NCBI GenBank assembly: GCA_006503475.1
Contig: RSEH01000221.1
Span: forward strand, 1-64,000
DNA length: 64,000 bases
DNA from: Stentor roeselii
Taxonomy: Eukaryota; Ciliophora; Heterotrichea; Heterotrichida; Stentoridae
Reading direction: 5' to 3'
The notes under the pieces were generated by a model, which was not told where the DNA came from, searched no databases, and worked only from the letters and a program-made list of their open reading frames with translations. The translations under genes were made by a program, and so were the position numbers. Of the stretch, positions 9,965 through 19,096 are shown in pieces (position 1 is the first letter of the stretch; the number at the start of each line of letters is the position of its first letter).

Positions 9965-10561
9965 TTATTTAAAAGGGTCTGGCAACGGAAAGTAAGGGTT
10001 TCTCGGCGTATACGACTGAAACGAATGAACTCTTTTTGGGTTGATAAGTTCGATTGAATGCAGCTCTTCAAATCTCTTCTCATGAGGAGTATCACTTATC
10101 AACCACGATTTACGTTTCAGTTGCTTTTCAAAAGGAATACCTGTGATTCGCTTTGGACCAGTCGGAATATTTACAGGTTGAGGTTCAGGAGTGATCACAA
10201 GTCGCTTGTTGACTGGCTCAGGAGTCTTAGGCTTTGATATGAAAGTGATTTGAGACCTCTTTGCAAGGAAGTCGAAGTTTGGAGAATACCAGCCCAAAGG
10301 AGGAGATTCTTCTTTTCTTCGTTCTCTTCGCCCTGATGATTTAAATGAACTGGTTCCGACTCTTCCTTCTTTTTCTGGTTTGGATATTTTATTAACTTTA
10401 GGGAATTTGAAATTTTTGTAGTAAGGAAACTCTTCGCTTTCGATTGGTTTTTTCATTATTTTCATCAGAGAAGTAACGAAAAAGCGATTTTTCTTAGAGA
10501 GGACTAATCCCATCTTTGAAATACTTGGCTTTAGGTAGTCTTCTACGTTGAAGGACTTCAT
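9965..10561 (-). CDS. Hypothetical basic protein, 198 aa
   Basis: Not recognised. It is basic and Pro rich (KPKTPEPVNKR, TPEPQPVNIPTGPK). The segment PPLGWYSPNFDFLAKRS recalls the PGxGxY type of repeat in ciliary tubulin-associated proteins, but one partial match is not enough to assign it. The start follows ctataaat, the common start context of this window. No transmembrane or catalytic domain is visible. Confidence 0.65.
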   Translation of the reverse strand: MKSFNVEDYLKPSISKMGLVLSKKNRFFVTSLMKIMKKPIESEEFPYYKNFKFPKVNKISKPEKEGRVGTSSFKSSGRRERRKEESPPLGWYSPNFDFLAKRSQITFISKPKTPEPVNKRLVITPEPQPVNIPTGPKRITGIPFEKQLKRKSWLISDTPHEKRFEELHSIELINPKRVHSFQSYTPRNPYFPLPDPFK

Positions 10562-10843
10562 ATTTATAGAAGGATTTGATAGATTGAATGACCTCGATGA
10601 TTTCGTTGATGCTTTTTAGAGGAATTAATTTGAGGATTTAAAATTTTGTGATTTGTGTTGAATAGTAAAAGGTTTATTACCCTTCAAAAAGTTCTCGAAT
10701 TATTTTTATCCAAGATTGTCAACCATCTTCTAATACAATTCTTATAATATGTGATTATTAATAGTAAAATTCTAGATGAGGTTTATACTAACTTCATCAT
10801 ATGAGTCACCAGCATATATATTTTATTAAAATATATTCACAGC

Positions 10844-12328
10844 TCAATAAGAATTATCATTAAAATTAATCATCAAATATTCCTCAAGCACCTGCTTGAA
10901 AAAAGGTCTTACTTTTGGATTAGGGTTTAACATTTTATAAACTAGCTTTCTGATCTCTTTTTTCTCAATTTTACTTGAATAAAATTTCGCCCATTCATCT
11001 TTTTCACTACTATCACTTTTGATTTCATATTGAAACCCAGTAAACAGCATAAAAAGAACACAACCCAAAGAAAAAACATCACTTTTCTCAATATTATAAG
11101 TTTCAGCCTTGTAACCAGTTTTAATCTTTGAAATAAACTCTCTTCTCTCTGGAGCTAAAAACTCGTCTTTCCCCTGTGCCAAGGTAATCGAAGAAATTTT
11201 ATTTGAATTACAGTCAGTCGAATGTAGAACAGCGAAGCCAAAGTCGATGATTTTCGGGGTCAGTTCATTATTCAGTAAAATAGAATCCATTCCTATATTC
11301 CTATGAAAAATTCGATAAAGTGACATAAAAGTGAACCCTTCAATAAGTTCCTTTGCAATTTTTTGGATTTGGTGAAATTGGATGTTAAGTCCCGGTAAGT
11401 TCCTCAAAGGATGAATAGCTAATTCAGAAACAATCATCATTTCATTACCTTTCAAGTTATTCCCGTAAACCATTAGAAAACAAGGTAGTTTTTTATTGAG
11501 AAACTTGAGAATACTGTAGTTATACTGAAGGTGTTTTACATTTTTACTTACAAGTTTCGATATCATTACAGGTTGGTTACTTGATATGCTGAAACCTTTG
11601 TGAATTGAAGTCTGGATGTTCAAGTCTGAAAAAAAAATCACAGGACTTTGCTCGATTTGCAACTTTTCTCTTTTATTCTCATCTATCGGGTAGTTAGTAG
11701 ATTCCAAACATTTCTGACAATAACAGATTTTGCAGGTCTCACAAAATAGATGAAAACCGCATTTTATATAATAATCAATTTTGCATTCAATACAAAGCTC
11801 TTTTTCACTCATTACCTGAAAACGTCTCAACTTTCGCTTGTCTTCTATATTAAATAAACTTTCTAAAGATTTGAAAGTTTTTTTCAATATTTTTTCGTAG
11901 TTCAAATCTTTCCCGGCCATCATTTTTTCGACTGACTCTTGAAACTCGGTATCGATTTTAACAGATTCTTCTGCTTGTGTTGAAAGTGTGAAAGTAATAA
12001 AAAATTTCAGATCTTTTTCTAAGGTTTTTAGTTTTTTTAACTGTGAGTTTGCATCTGACTGTATTTTTAAGATGACTGATGAGGTAGTTTCTGTTAATTT
12101 TGATATGATTTCTTGTAATTTTGTTAAAAAGTCAGAGATTTTAGATGAAAATGACTGAAAACTATTAAGGGTAATGGTTTTTAAGAAGACTACCAGACTG
12201 TGGTCTGTTGATTTAGACCTTTGGTGGTCAGGGTAGTGGATGTTGCAGATGTAGACTGGAGGTGATTCGCATTTGCAATAGGCACTTGGAATTATTTTGC
12301 AGGTATTCATAAAACAGTTTTTTTGCAT
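10844..12328 (-). CDS. B-box-like zinc module fused to a predicted pseudokinase
   Basis: The protein has 494 residues. Residues 5-43 form a zinc module with nearly the same ligand spacing as the CBM20 pair (C5, C10, C18, C20, C28, H31, H35, H43). A helical region follows, then a Cys-rich cluster at 179-207 (CIECK, CETCKICYCQKC). Residues about 243-485 form a protein-kinase fold. DFG is kept (362-364), as are APE (392-394) and DVFSLG. The catalytic loop is HRNIGMDS instead of HRDxKxxN, and the VAIK-like site reads VMIS. It therefore probably lacks phosphotransfer activity and acts as a scaffold. The stop is TGA. Confidence 0.8.
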   Translation of the reverse strand: MQKNCFMNTCKIIPSAYCKCESPPVYICNIHYPDHQRSKSTDHSLVVFLKTITLNSFQSFSSKISDFLTKLQEIISKLTETTSSVILKIQSDANSQLKKLKTLEKDLKFFITFTLSTQAEESVKIDTEFQESVEKMMAGKDLNYEKILKKTFKSLESLFNIEDKRKLRRFQVMSEKELCIECKIDYYIKCGFHLFCETCKICYCQKCLESTNYPIDENKREKLQIEQSPVIFFSDLNIQTSIHKGFSISSNQPVMISKLVSKNVKHLQYNYSILKFLNKKLPCFLMVYGNNLKGNEMMIVSELAIHPLRNLPGLNIQFHQIQKIAKELIEGFTFMSLYRIFHRNIGMDSILLNNELTPKIIDFGFAVLHSTDCNSNKISSITLAQGKDEFLAPERREFISKIKTGYKAETYNIEKSDVFSLGCVLFMLFTGFQYEIKSDSSEKDEWAKFYSSKIEKKEIRKLVYKMLNPNPKVRPFFKQVLEEYLMINFNDNSY

Positions 12329-12356
12329 TTTATATCAACAAAATTTATAATAGAGA

Positions 12357-12896
12357 ATGTCTGATGTGGAAGTGGAACAAGAGTCTGATTCGAATAATTA
12401 TAGAAATATTCTTTTCGTCGAAAGTATCATTTTTGCTGCCACTGGGGTCACTTCGTTCTTGTCAATGATTTTTATACCGAGAAATGTGATTTTTTTCTTC
12501 ACTTTGGCGATTTTGAATGGATTTTTTTCTTTATTTTCAGGGATTTTTGGGTTTTTTATAGCTTATCATAGGAAAATTCAACAGATTATAGTGCTTTGGG
12601 GTTTGAATGTTGTAGTGTTTATTTTGAATATGATTTCTAGTGGTTCAGCTTTTTATCTCCTGATTATTCATATCAAGAATCAGAAACCTGATTGTGAAAA
12701 ATGTAGTTTGGATCAGTTTTTATATGTTTTATATGCTGGGTATTTTTGTGTTCAGGTTGTTTTTGATATCGGTTTGGCTGTCTTAGCTCTTTTTGAAATC
12801 AAGCATTCTTATTTATTTAAGGTCTCTCCAAATAAGAAAATCACAGAGAATGATATCAATAAATATTCAGCTAGTTTGCAATCATCCTTACAATAA
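12357..12896 (+). CDS. Four-transmembrane protein, paralogue of the gene at 24993
   Basis: The protein has 179 residues with four predicted membrane helices at about 18-38, 45-68, 77-103 and 123-146, both termini hydrophilic, and a CEKC pair in the loop before TM4. It aligns with the protein at 24993-25517 (ESIIFAATGVTSFLSMIF against ESILFLVLGVTSYLSLIF; the loop has CEKC against CSQTC). The family is not one I can name. Its start lies 28 bp from the divergent start of the pseudokinase gene, so they share one short leader. Confidence 0.75.
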   Translation: MSDVEVEQESDSNNYRNILFVESIIFAATGVTSFLSMIFIPRNVIFFFTLAILNGFFSLFSGIFGFFIAYHRKIQQIIVLWGLNVVVFILNMISSGSAFYLLIIHIKNQKPDCEKCSLDQFLYVLYAGYFCVQVVFDIGLAVLALFEIKHSYLFKVSPNKKITENDINKYSASLQSSLQ

Positions 12897-12987
12897 CATC
12901 AAACCTATCAATTAATAAATAACCTCTAATCAATCATTCCCTCAAGTCATTAATCCTTCCATAATTAATCTACCGGTAATAAATATT

Positions 12988-13461
12988 TCAATGATCCCTA
13001 GCCTTAGTGATGTGTTTTTTAATAATCCTTGCAGTATTCGCACTTTTCTTCTCTATTTTCTTCGAAGTAGATTTTACATGAATCGAAGGTTTTTTCGTCC
13101 TTTTTTGACTCGGCGAGTAACTCTTGAAAATTTCGCTTTTCCGATCAGTGGCCGGTGCCTTCAACGCGATTTTTTTAACCGAGATGCTTCTTTGATTGAC
13201 TTTCAATTCTCTGACACTGGCAGTTTTTTTAGAAAGCGATGCGACTTTCTTTACTTTATGAACGCTTGCCTGTCTGACATTATTATTGTCAAAAGACGAC
13301 ATTCGAGGTATTTTTTGTTTTTCTTCAGACATTTGTCTTTGTTTCTGAACTTTTAAAAGTCGACTGAAGAGGTCTTGGTACTTGAAGTGAACTCCATAAA
13401 TGTCTTCTACTTTGTCTTCAGTCTGTTGTTTTTTTGCTTTAGCGGCTTCCTTTTTATGCAT
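12988..13461 (-). CDS. Hypothetical Lys/Ser-rich basic protein, 157 aa
   Basis: Not recognised. It is strongly basic and Ser/Lys rich throughout, with only one short ordered-looking segment near the N-terminus (IYGVHFKYQDLFSRLLKVQ). The tail (KHITKARDH) is basic. It could be a microtubule- or nucleic-acid-binding protein by charge alone, which is a weak argument. The 3' end converges with the four-TM gene across about 90 bp. Confidence 0.6.
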   Translation of the reverse strand: MHKKEAAKAKKQQTEDKVEDIYGVHFKYQDLFSRLLKVQKQRQMSEEKQKIPRMSSFDNNNVRQASVHKVKKVASLSKKTASVRELKVNQRSISVKKIALKAPATDRKSEIFKSYSPSQKRTKKPSIHVKSTSKKIEKKSANTARIIKKHITKARDH

Positions 13462-13549
13462 TTTTAGTAATTATCTCAGATTGGGATAAGAATGATGACA
13501 GGTTGTCCTGAATAACAAAAATTTCTGATTTCATTTCCATTAATTCAAG

Positions 13550-14188
13550 TTATTCTAGTTTAAACTCGCTTCGAACCCACTCTTTGATAAATTCGTATTC
13601 GGCCCCTGTCACTTCATGGCCTACTCCTTGATCTACTTGGACCTGCAGGCGGAATCCATTTAAATTCCTTTGAAAACTAGATAAAGCTCTGTCAAGAGTG
13701 ATGATTTGGTCGTCAGATCCGTGGTAAACTAAAACTGGAATGTCTTTTCGGTCTTCTCTGAAAGGATAATCGAAGGCGAAGCCGCTTAATGCAATTATTC
13801 CGTCTACTTTTCCTTCGAATCGGCCAAGACCGCAAAGCAGAGACATCGCTGCTCCCTGGGAAAAACCTCCTATCAGCAAAATGTCAGTATTTTTTCTCTC
13901 GTGATCTAAGATTTGGTTGATTCTGGATACTCCTTCTTCTATTGATGAGTCTGGGGTAGAGGATCCTAAATTGGTATACCAGGCACGTCTGAGTTCTCCA
14001 TGATACATTTCAATAGGAAACTCATTAGCAGTAGGTAATACAACTTTACAATCCTTAACAATAGGAAACTGTAAAAAATCCTCAGCAAACAACTCAGCAG
14101 TATCTCCAAACCCATGAATCCAAACAAGTGTCCTCTTATGCACTTCAGGTAAAATCGTAATATTAAGTCCATCCCTAATCATCTTCAT
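13550..14188 (-). CDS. Acyl-protein thioesterase / carboxylesterase (LYPLA type)
   Basis: This alpha/beta hydrolase has 212 residues from the preferred ATG at 14188, which is preceded by tataaat. An upstream in-frame ATG at 14233 would overlap the neighbouring gene. It has WIHGFGD (oxyanion region), GGFSQGAAMS (nucleophile serine), HGSDDQI (aspartate) and GVGHEV (histidine), the full triad in LYPLA order and spacing. The family removes palmitate and related acyl groups from protein cysteines. A DHHC palmitoyltransferase elsewhere in the window (56228-57001) performs the opposite reaction. The divergent neighbour starts only 10 bp away. Confidence 0.9.
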   Translation of the reverse strand: MKMIRDGLNITILPEVHKRTLVWIHGFGDTAELFAEDFLQFPIVKDCKVVLPTANEFPIEMYHGELRRAWYTNLGSSTPDSSIEEGVSRINQILDHERKNTDILLIGGFSQGAAMSLLCGLGRFEGKVDGIIALSGFAFDYPFREDRKDIPVLVYHGSDDQIITLDRALSSFQRNLNGFRLQVQVDQGVGHEVTGAEYEFIKEWVRSEFKLE

Positions 14189-14198
14189 ATTTATAATC

Positions 14199-14516
14199 AT
14201 GGAAGTTCTCCTTCGCAGTGAATTTTTCTTCACATCTCCAGATTTTCACTCAAAAATCAGAACTCGCTTACAAATGTGCACAGGTTGCATAGTGACGCAA
14301 TGCACAAAAGACCATCTAAACGACTGCATTGACTTCTGCATGCAACCTTGCATTGATTTCCGTCTTAAATACGAGTCCTCAAGATCAGCTTTGCTTTCAA
14401 GTCTAAAAGACGAGATGCTTTTAAAGTGTCTTCACAACGATGAGCAAGACCAATGCGCGAGTGAAGTTCGAGATCAGTACAAGTCACGTCTAGCTACTTT
14501 ATTATCGAATATCTAA
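14199..14516 (+). CDS. Small Cys-rich protein, 105 aa
   Basis: Not recognised. Six cysteines cluster at residues 27-51 (C27, C30, C35, C43, C47, C51: CTGCIVTQC, then DCIDFCMQPC), and two more lie near the C-terminus (KCLHNDEQDQC). Spacings include CxxC and CxxxC, as in small zinc or disulfide-bonded mitochondrial proteins, but they do not fit the Tim or CHCH pattern exactly. The start is 10 bp from that of the thioesterase. Its TAA stop directly abuts the stop codon of the convergent Sec63 gene. Confidence 0.65.
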   Translation: MEVLLRSEFFFTSPDFHSKIRTRLQMCTGCIVTQCTKDHLNDCIDFCMQPCIDFRLKYESSRSALLSSLKDEMLLKCLHNDEQDQCASEVRDQYKSRLATLLSNI

Positions 14517-16445
14517 CTATTCAATATCTTCATATTCCTTCAGCCCGTCTTCCGCGAGTTCAGGTATTTCTTCATCTGAACTCTCATCATTCTGTAGTCC
14601 ACTCATGACACTTTGGATCCAAGTCGCTTGTTTCTCGATTTTCTGGTCGTCAGGGTGAACGAAAATCTCTTTTTTCACGTCTTTCTCAGGAAGGACTTCA
14701 AATTCTAAAGGAGCCAGGAAGTCGAGGCCGTAGTAAGAGTCTGACTTTACGATGACTTCCCAACGTTGCTTACCGGGCTTCAGGTTCAAAGCACCCGGGC
14801 CGATGGGAAACTTGAAGTCGGAGTCTTCAACGACGCGGTCTTGACTGAGGACAGGCTTCAGGTAAAAGAGTCTTTTACTTTCAGGGTCAGTTATAAGAAT
14901 CCACAGTTTTTCCAGCTTTAATCTAGGAAATTGAGAAGAATGGACCAGGCCTGCTTTTTCACCTTCTTGTAAATTAAGTCTTTCGATTTTTACTTTAACT
15001 GTCACTAAATCGCCTTCGGCGATTTTTTCTTTTTCTTTCTCGTCTTCCTCGTCGACGAAGGCTGATGCTGTGACTTTCAACTCGGGGAGGTAATGAAGGA
15101 CACTTTTGAAATCTGCGAAATTTGAAGGTGAGAGCTTTTCTTGAAGCTTTTTGAAGTCCGCGTCTTTGATTTCGCTGATTTTTGGCTTTTTCTTGCCGGT
15201 GAAGAGCTTTAAGTGGGACTCGTCAATGTGAGGCAGCATGAAAACGTTGCTATCATGAAGGCTGAGTCCTTGAGTTAAGAGTTGGGCGAATTCAAGAAGG
15301 ACTTCAAAAGTATGGATCGACATTTTCTTGGTCTTCGGCATCATGTTAAGCATAAAAGCGCCGTCAAGCATAGTTTCGACGAGATTTCCACATTTTTCTA
15401 AAATCATTTCAGTGTCTTTTTGCAGTGAAGGAGAAACTTCTCTTCGGTCCATGTGTGCGCAGAGTAAAAGAATGATTTTTAAGATTTTTGGGTTGATGTC
15501 TGTTCGTTTTGGGATCATTTCCAGGTACTTGTTTCGGAGTTTGTTTAATTCAGGACTTTCTGACTTTGGTAAAGGAAGGTCTTGAAATTCAAGACTAAGA
15601 GCGACCATTAAAAGACAGTGCTTTATAGTCATGTTTTCACTGAGAATCCTGACGTAAGTCCCCATGTTATCTTGAATAACTCCATTTTTATCAAGTCTTT
15701 TCGATGTCGAGATCCAGAAGATTATAGAACCTGGGATAAGAACCAAGATAATCACGAAGAAAACTATTAAGACTGATATATGGTTCTCTGTTTTCAGTAA
15801 AAATTGTGGCAAGCCGATTGAAAACTATTTAAAAGTTACTTTCACCGGACTGGGACCATCTGGGTTCCCGTATTTCTCATAATTCGCTCTTGCTAACTCA
15901 TTTGTTAAAGTTTCATAAGCCTTAGTTATTTGAATGTACTTTCCTGCTGCCCAGTTATTTCCTGGATTTTTATCTGGGTGGAAGACTCGACTCATTTCTC
16001 GAAATGCTTTTTTTATTTCTTTGTCTGTTGCTCCGATTTGAATGCCTAGGATTTCGTAAGGGTCGAATCTTTTAATCCCTTCAGGCGAACTCATAATTGC
16101 CAGGTAAGTTTCATAGGCCAGATAAAGAAACAATACAATTAAAAGCAGGTGAAAAAGTCCTGAAAAGCCAAATCGTCTTGATTCAGTCTTTTGATGAGTG
16201 ATCCTCAATTGTTGGATTGACTTGCATCTTGAACAAGAACAGTTTCGAGTCATTTTATCTAAATTAGAAATCGAAGGGCCTTCCACGGATTTCCCGAAAA
16301 TGCGATTTTTTATAAAGGTGTAGATAAGAGGAAGTAAAACTAGGATCTCGATAACTCCTGCAAAGTAGTAAAAGGCTGAATCGTCATAGTCCAGGTTTTT
16401 TTCACCGCCTTCTTCCTTTGTAAAAGTTTCCTTGAACCCTGACAT
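14517..16445 (-). CDS. SEC63: Sec63, ER translocon J-protein (one 15-nt intron)
   Basis: Two exons, 15840-16445 and 14517-15824, are joined by removing GTAACTTTTAAATAG (15825-15839), giving 637 residues. The splice restores the Sec63 segment after the J domain (EKYGNPDGP, then FSIGLPQFLL). Membrane helices lie at about 26-46 and 98-117, the J domain at about 126-192 with HPD at 156-158, a third helix comes just after the splice, then the Brl domain and an acidic tail (DDEQ... EEIPELAEDG). Sec63 recruits BiP to the Sec61 channel for post-translational import. Its length fits the family. The tail is important for Sec62 binding in other species. Confidence 0.95.
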
Positions 16446-16696
16446 TTATTAGACATGTGGAGAAAGGGCAGAGGGGGAATGTTTAAGTGAGTTTAGAGAA
16501 AAACTGCATTTTTTTGAGATTTTTTGAGAATTTTAAGTGTTTTTTTAGGATTTTTTGAAAATTTGGGTTTTAGGGGAATTTTTTTAGATCTTGCTTGAAC
16601 ATGATTGATGAAAGTTGAAGCATTTAGATGAAAATAGGGAATTTTTATTAAAGATCGAATTTAGGCTCGAAAGCCAGATTTTCTGTTAATTTTAAA

Positions 16697-16860
16697 GGCG
16701 GGGAGGCGACAAGCGCACGACCCCACTGCCAGAAATTTAGTAGTCAGCTGTCCCACTCGGGAAGCTGTAGGGCTTTACAGCATCTTAGTGCGAATGACCT
16801 GCTCCACCCTAAGTAGTCTTCCTTCTTGATCGAAGACTGACTCCAACCAGGTAAGTGAAT
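16697..16860 (-). ncRNA. U1: U1 spliceosomal snRNA
   Basis: On the minus strand the 164-nt segment has every U1 landmark in order. The 5' end carries ACTTACCTGG, complementary to CAGGTAAGT 5' splice sites. Stem-loop I is a perfect 7-bp stem AGTCTTC/GAAGACT with loop GATCAAGAAG; the human U1-70K loop GAUCACGAAG differs at one base. Stem-loop II has loop ATTCGCACTAA (human AUUGCACUCC, the U1A site). Stem-loop III is CAGC..CCC/GGG..GCTG. The Sm site is AAATTTCTGG. The final GC-rich stem-loop IV is GTGGGG..CCCC. The exact 5' end is uncertain by a few bases. An 86-codon frame overlapping it is spurious. Confidence 0.94.
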
Positions 16861-16875
16861 AAATCTCCATTTTGG

Positions 16876-16884
16876 TTATAAATA
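16876..16884 (-). promoter_or_regulatory. TATA-like element upstream of U1
   Basis: On the minus strand, TATTTATAA lies about 16-24 bp before the inferred U1 5' end. It is the only TATA-like word close to the gene. Whether it drives transcription, and whether a separate proximal element exists further upstream, cannot be told from one gene. Confidence 0.4.
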
Positions 16885-17803
16885 CTTGATTTTCTTGAAT
16901 ATAATATGGGACAGGAATAGTTTTATTGGGTATATGGAAATTTTGTGAAGTTTGGACTTTTAAAGATTGGGAATGTTGGAGATTAGATATTGGAGATGTG
17001 TAGAAAGAGTTAGAATAGGAAGGGATGTTTTTCATTGTGGATTTTTTTTTAAAGGATTTTTTTAAGGATTAGTATAGAACTTGAAGCAAGAAATTTTGAA
17101 ATGTTGGAAAGGTTGTATGCTATTTATTAAATGATGTCAAAATAGAATGAATTTTTTGTTTAAAATTTCTATAAATTGTCTTATTGAATATAGTTTAAAA
17201 TTTAGAGAGATTCTCTATCAAATGTAATTTTAGAATCTACTTTACACAAATTAAATAATCATAGGCCAAATCTATTCAGTTACACTAGAATAAAAGTCTA
17301 ATTTTTCATTAAGAATTACCACTAAACTTAATAATAGTATTCTGTTTTTCCAATTACGAAAATTTATCATAATGCTGACTTTCAAAAAAATCTAAATTTC
17401 TAAATATCTTGAATCAAAGAAACCCACAATAAACTTTATCATCACTAACCAACAAAATTATCTTCAAATCTTAACCCCTCAAACTACCTTAAAACACTAA
17501 CTTAATCCCTCTCATAATAATCATCCTAACATAACCTTAAACTCCTCTACCCTCTAAATACTCTCAACATCTAAAAACCAAAATCCCAAAAACCCTTCAA
17601 TCACCCAACTCCAAACCTCTAAAATCCAACCCTAAAAAACCCTAAAAAAAACCCAATATAACCTCAAAAAAATGCAAACCATTCTCCTCATAAATTCCTT
17701 GATTCCAAAACCTCTAACACCCTAAAAACTTCCAATCTCTCAAAACCAACTCATCCACCTTCAATCAAACCCTTCTTAAAAACCACTCACTAACGTTCAA
17801 TAA
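16885..17803. other. Intergenic, with a 254-nt G-free tract
   Basis: No gene seen. The left part is the G/T-rich upstream side of the minus-strand U1 gene. Positions 17420-17673 contain no G on the plus strand and form the distal leader of the kinase gene starting at 17804. Words such as aaccctaaaaaaccc occur, but there is no regular telomere-type array. Confidence 0.7.
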
Positions 17804-19090
17804 ATGGAAAGACTCTGCCAATACGAGATCCTAGAAAAAATCGGCAAGGGTAGCTTCGGAGAGGTTTTCAAAGCATTCGCAAAAGAAACAGGTGAAATCG
17901 TAGCAATCAAGCTAATCGAGTTAAGCGTAATACCCACTCAGGACGAAAACGTTCCGGAAATAATAAACAAAGAAATCCAGGTATTAAAAGAGTCCCAAAA
18001 CCAGCGAATCACGAAGTTTCACGAGTCCTTCATAAACAACTCACAGCTTTACATTGTCATGGAGTACGTCGCCGGAGGCTCCGTGAAAGACATTCTGAGA
18101 ATGCGAGGTCCTATTCCTGAGATTTACATTCCTATTCTTTTACGTGAGATTCTTCTGGCTCTTCATTTTCTTCACACAGATAAAAAGATCCATCGTGATG
18201 TGAAAGCTGCGAATATTTTGCTTTCGATGGATGGACAAGTTAAACTTGCGGATTTTGGAGTCGCGGCGAAGGTTACTGAATCTGTTTCGAAGAGGAACTC
18301 TTTTGTTGGGACTCCTTATTGGATGGCTCCTGAAGTCATTTCGCAGACTAATTATGATGCCAAAGCTGATATATGGTCACTTGGAATCACTAGTATTGAA
18401 ATGGCTACTGGAAATCCACCTTATTCTACTATTCCACCGATTAATGCATTGTTTAAAATACAGACTGACCCTCCTCCTGCTCTTGATAGTAGTTTTTCGG
18501 TTAGTTTTCGAGATTTTGTTTGTCAGTGCTTGCAGAAGGATATGAATGCTAGGCCTTCAGCGGAGAGTCTTTTGGATCACAAGTTCATCAAAACCGCTAA
18601 AAAAATTTACTACTTATCCGACCTGTTAGACTCCGCAAACATCAACCGGAAAGAACACAGCAGGTCTTACTCAAACCAAGCGCCAGTAGAAACAGTAATG
18701 AAAGTTCCAGAGAACGCACATCGTCATTCCCATTCTTCCGAAAGTTCCAAAAACCGTCTTGCAAGTCACCGAAAAAACTCAAGCAACTGTTCATCCGCAT
18801 CCAACTCGACCTTAAAAAGTGTTGAAATGAACTTACACGACGAGCAACTCGCAGTAGTCGACGAGGAATTCTGCGAAAACAAGTCAAAAGAGCTAAGTTT
18901 TTTGAAAGTAATCGGCGAGGCAATAGCAAATATTGACTTAAAAGCTGAAAACTCTTCAGCAATTGACTCTTTAATCATGATAGTCGCAGAACTGGAAAAC
19001 AAGGACAAAGTCCTGATGCAGCGGATTTTAACTGAAATGATGAAAATTTGTATTAACCCCTTGCCTGATAAGCAGTTATTTAATACTTGA
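17804..19090 (+). CDS. STE20-family protein kinase, GCK-III (MST3/4, STK24/25) type
   Basis: The protein has 428 residues, with the kinase domain at about 7-258. Motifs are GKGSFGEVFKA (glycine loop), VAIKLIEL (ATP lysine), HRDVKAANILL, DFGVAAKVT, GTPYWMAPEVI (the GCK activation segment) and DIWSLGITSIEMATG. The linker to about 350 is Ser/Arg rich, and a conserved-looking helical C-terminal segment follows, as in GCK-III kinases that bind MO25 and CCM3. These kinases act in polarity and Golgi or cytoskeleton signalling. It is a single-exon gene with a TGA stop. Only 6 bp separate it from the end of the convergent coiled-coil gene. Confidence 0.92.
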   Translation: MERLCQYEILEKIGKGSFGEVFKAFAKETGEIVAIKLIELSVIPTQDENVPEIINKEIQVLKESQNQRITKFHESFINNSQLYIVMEYVAGGSVKDILRMRGPIPEIYIPILLREILLALHFLHTDKKIHRDVKAANILLSMDGQVKLADFGVAAKVTESVSKRNSFVGTPYWMAPEVISQTNYDAKADIWSLGITSIEMATGNPPYSTIPPINALFKIQTDPPPALDSSFSVSFRDFVCQCLQKDMNARPSAESLLDHKFIKTAKKIYYLSDLLDSANINRKEHSRSYSNQAPVETVMKVPENAHRHSHSSESSKNRLASHRKNSSNCSSASNSTLKSVEMNLHDEQLAVVDEEFCENKSKELSFLKVIGEAIANIDLKAENSSAIDSLIMIVAELENKDKVLMQRILTEMMKICINPLPDKQLFNT

Positions 19091-19096
19091 ATATAA

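Noticed and set aside
14189-14233. Longer thioesterase N-terminus from 14233
   Set aside because: It overlaps the divergent gene; the ATG at 14188 has the usual TATAAAT context.
16775-17035. 86-codon minus-strand frame
   Set aside because: Its 3' half lies inside the U1 snRNA; the frame shows no domain and its stop lies within the U1 stem region.
17581-17660. Telomere-like ccctaa words
   Set aside because: No regular array; the words follow from the G-free composition of the tract.
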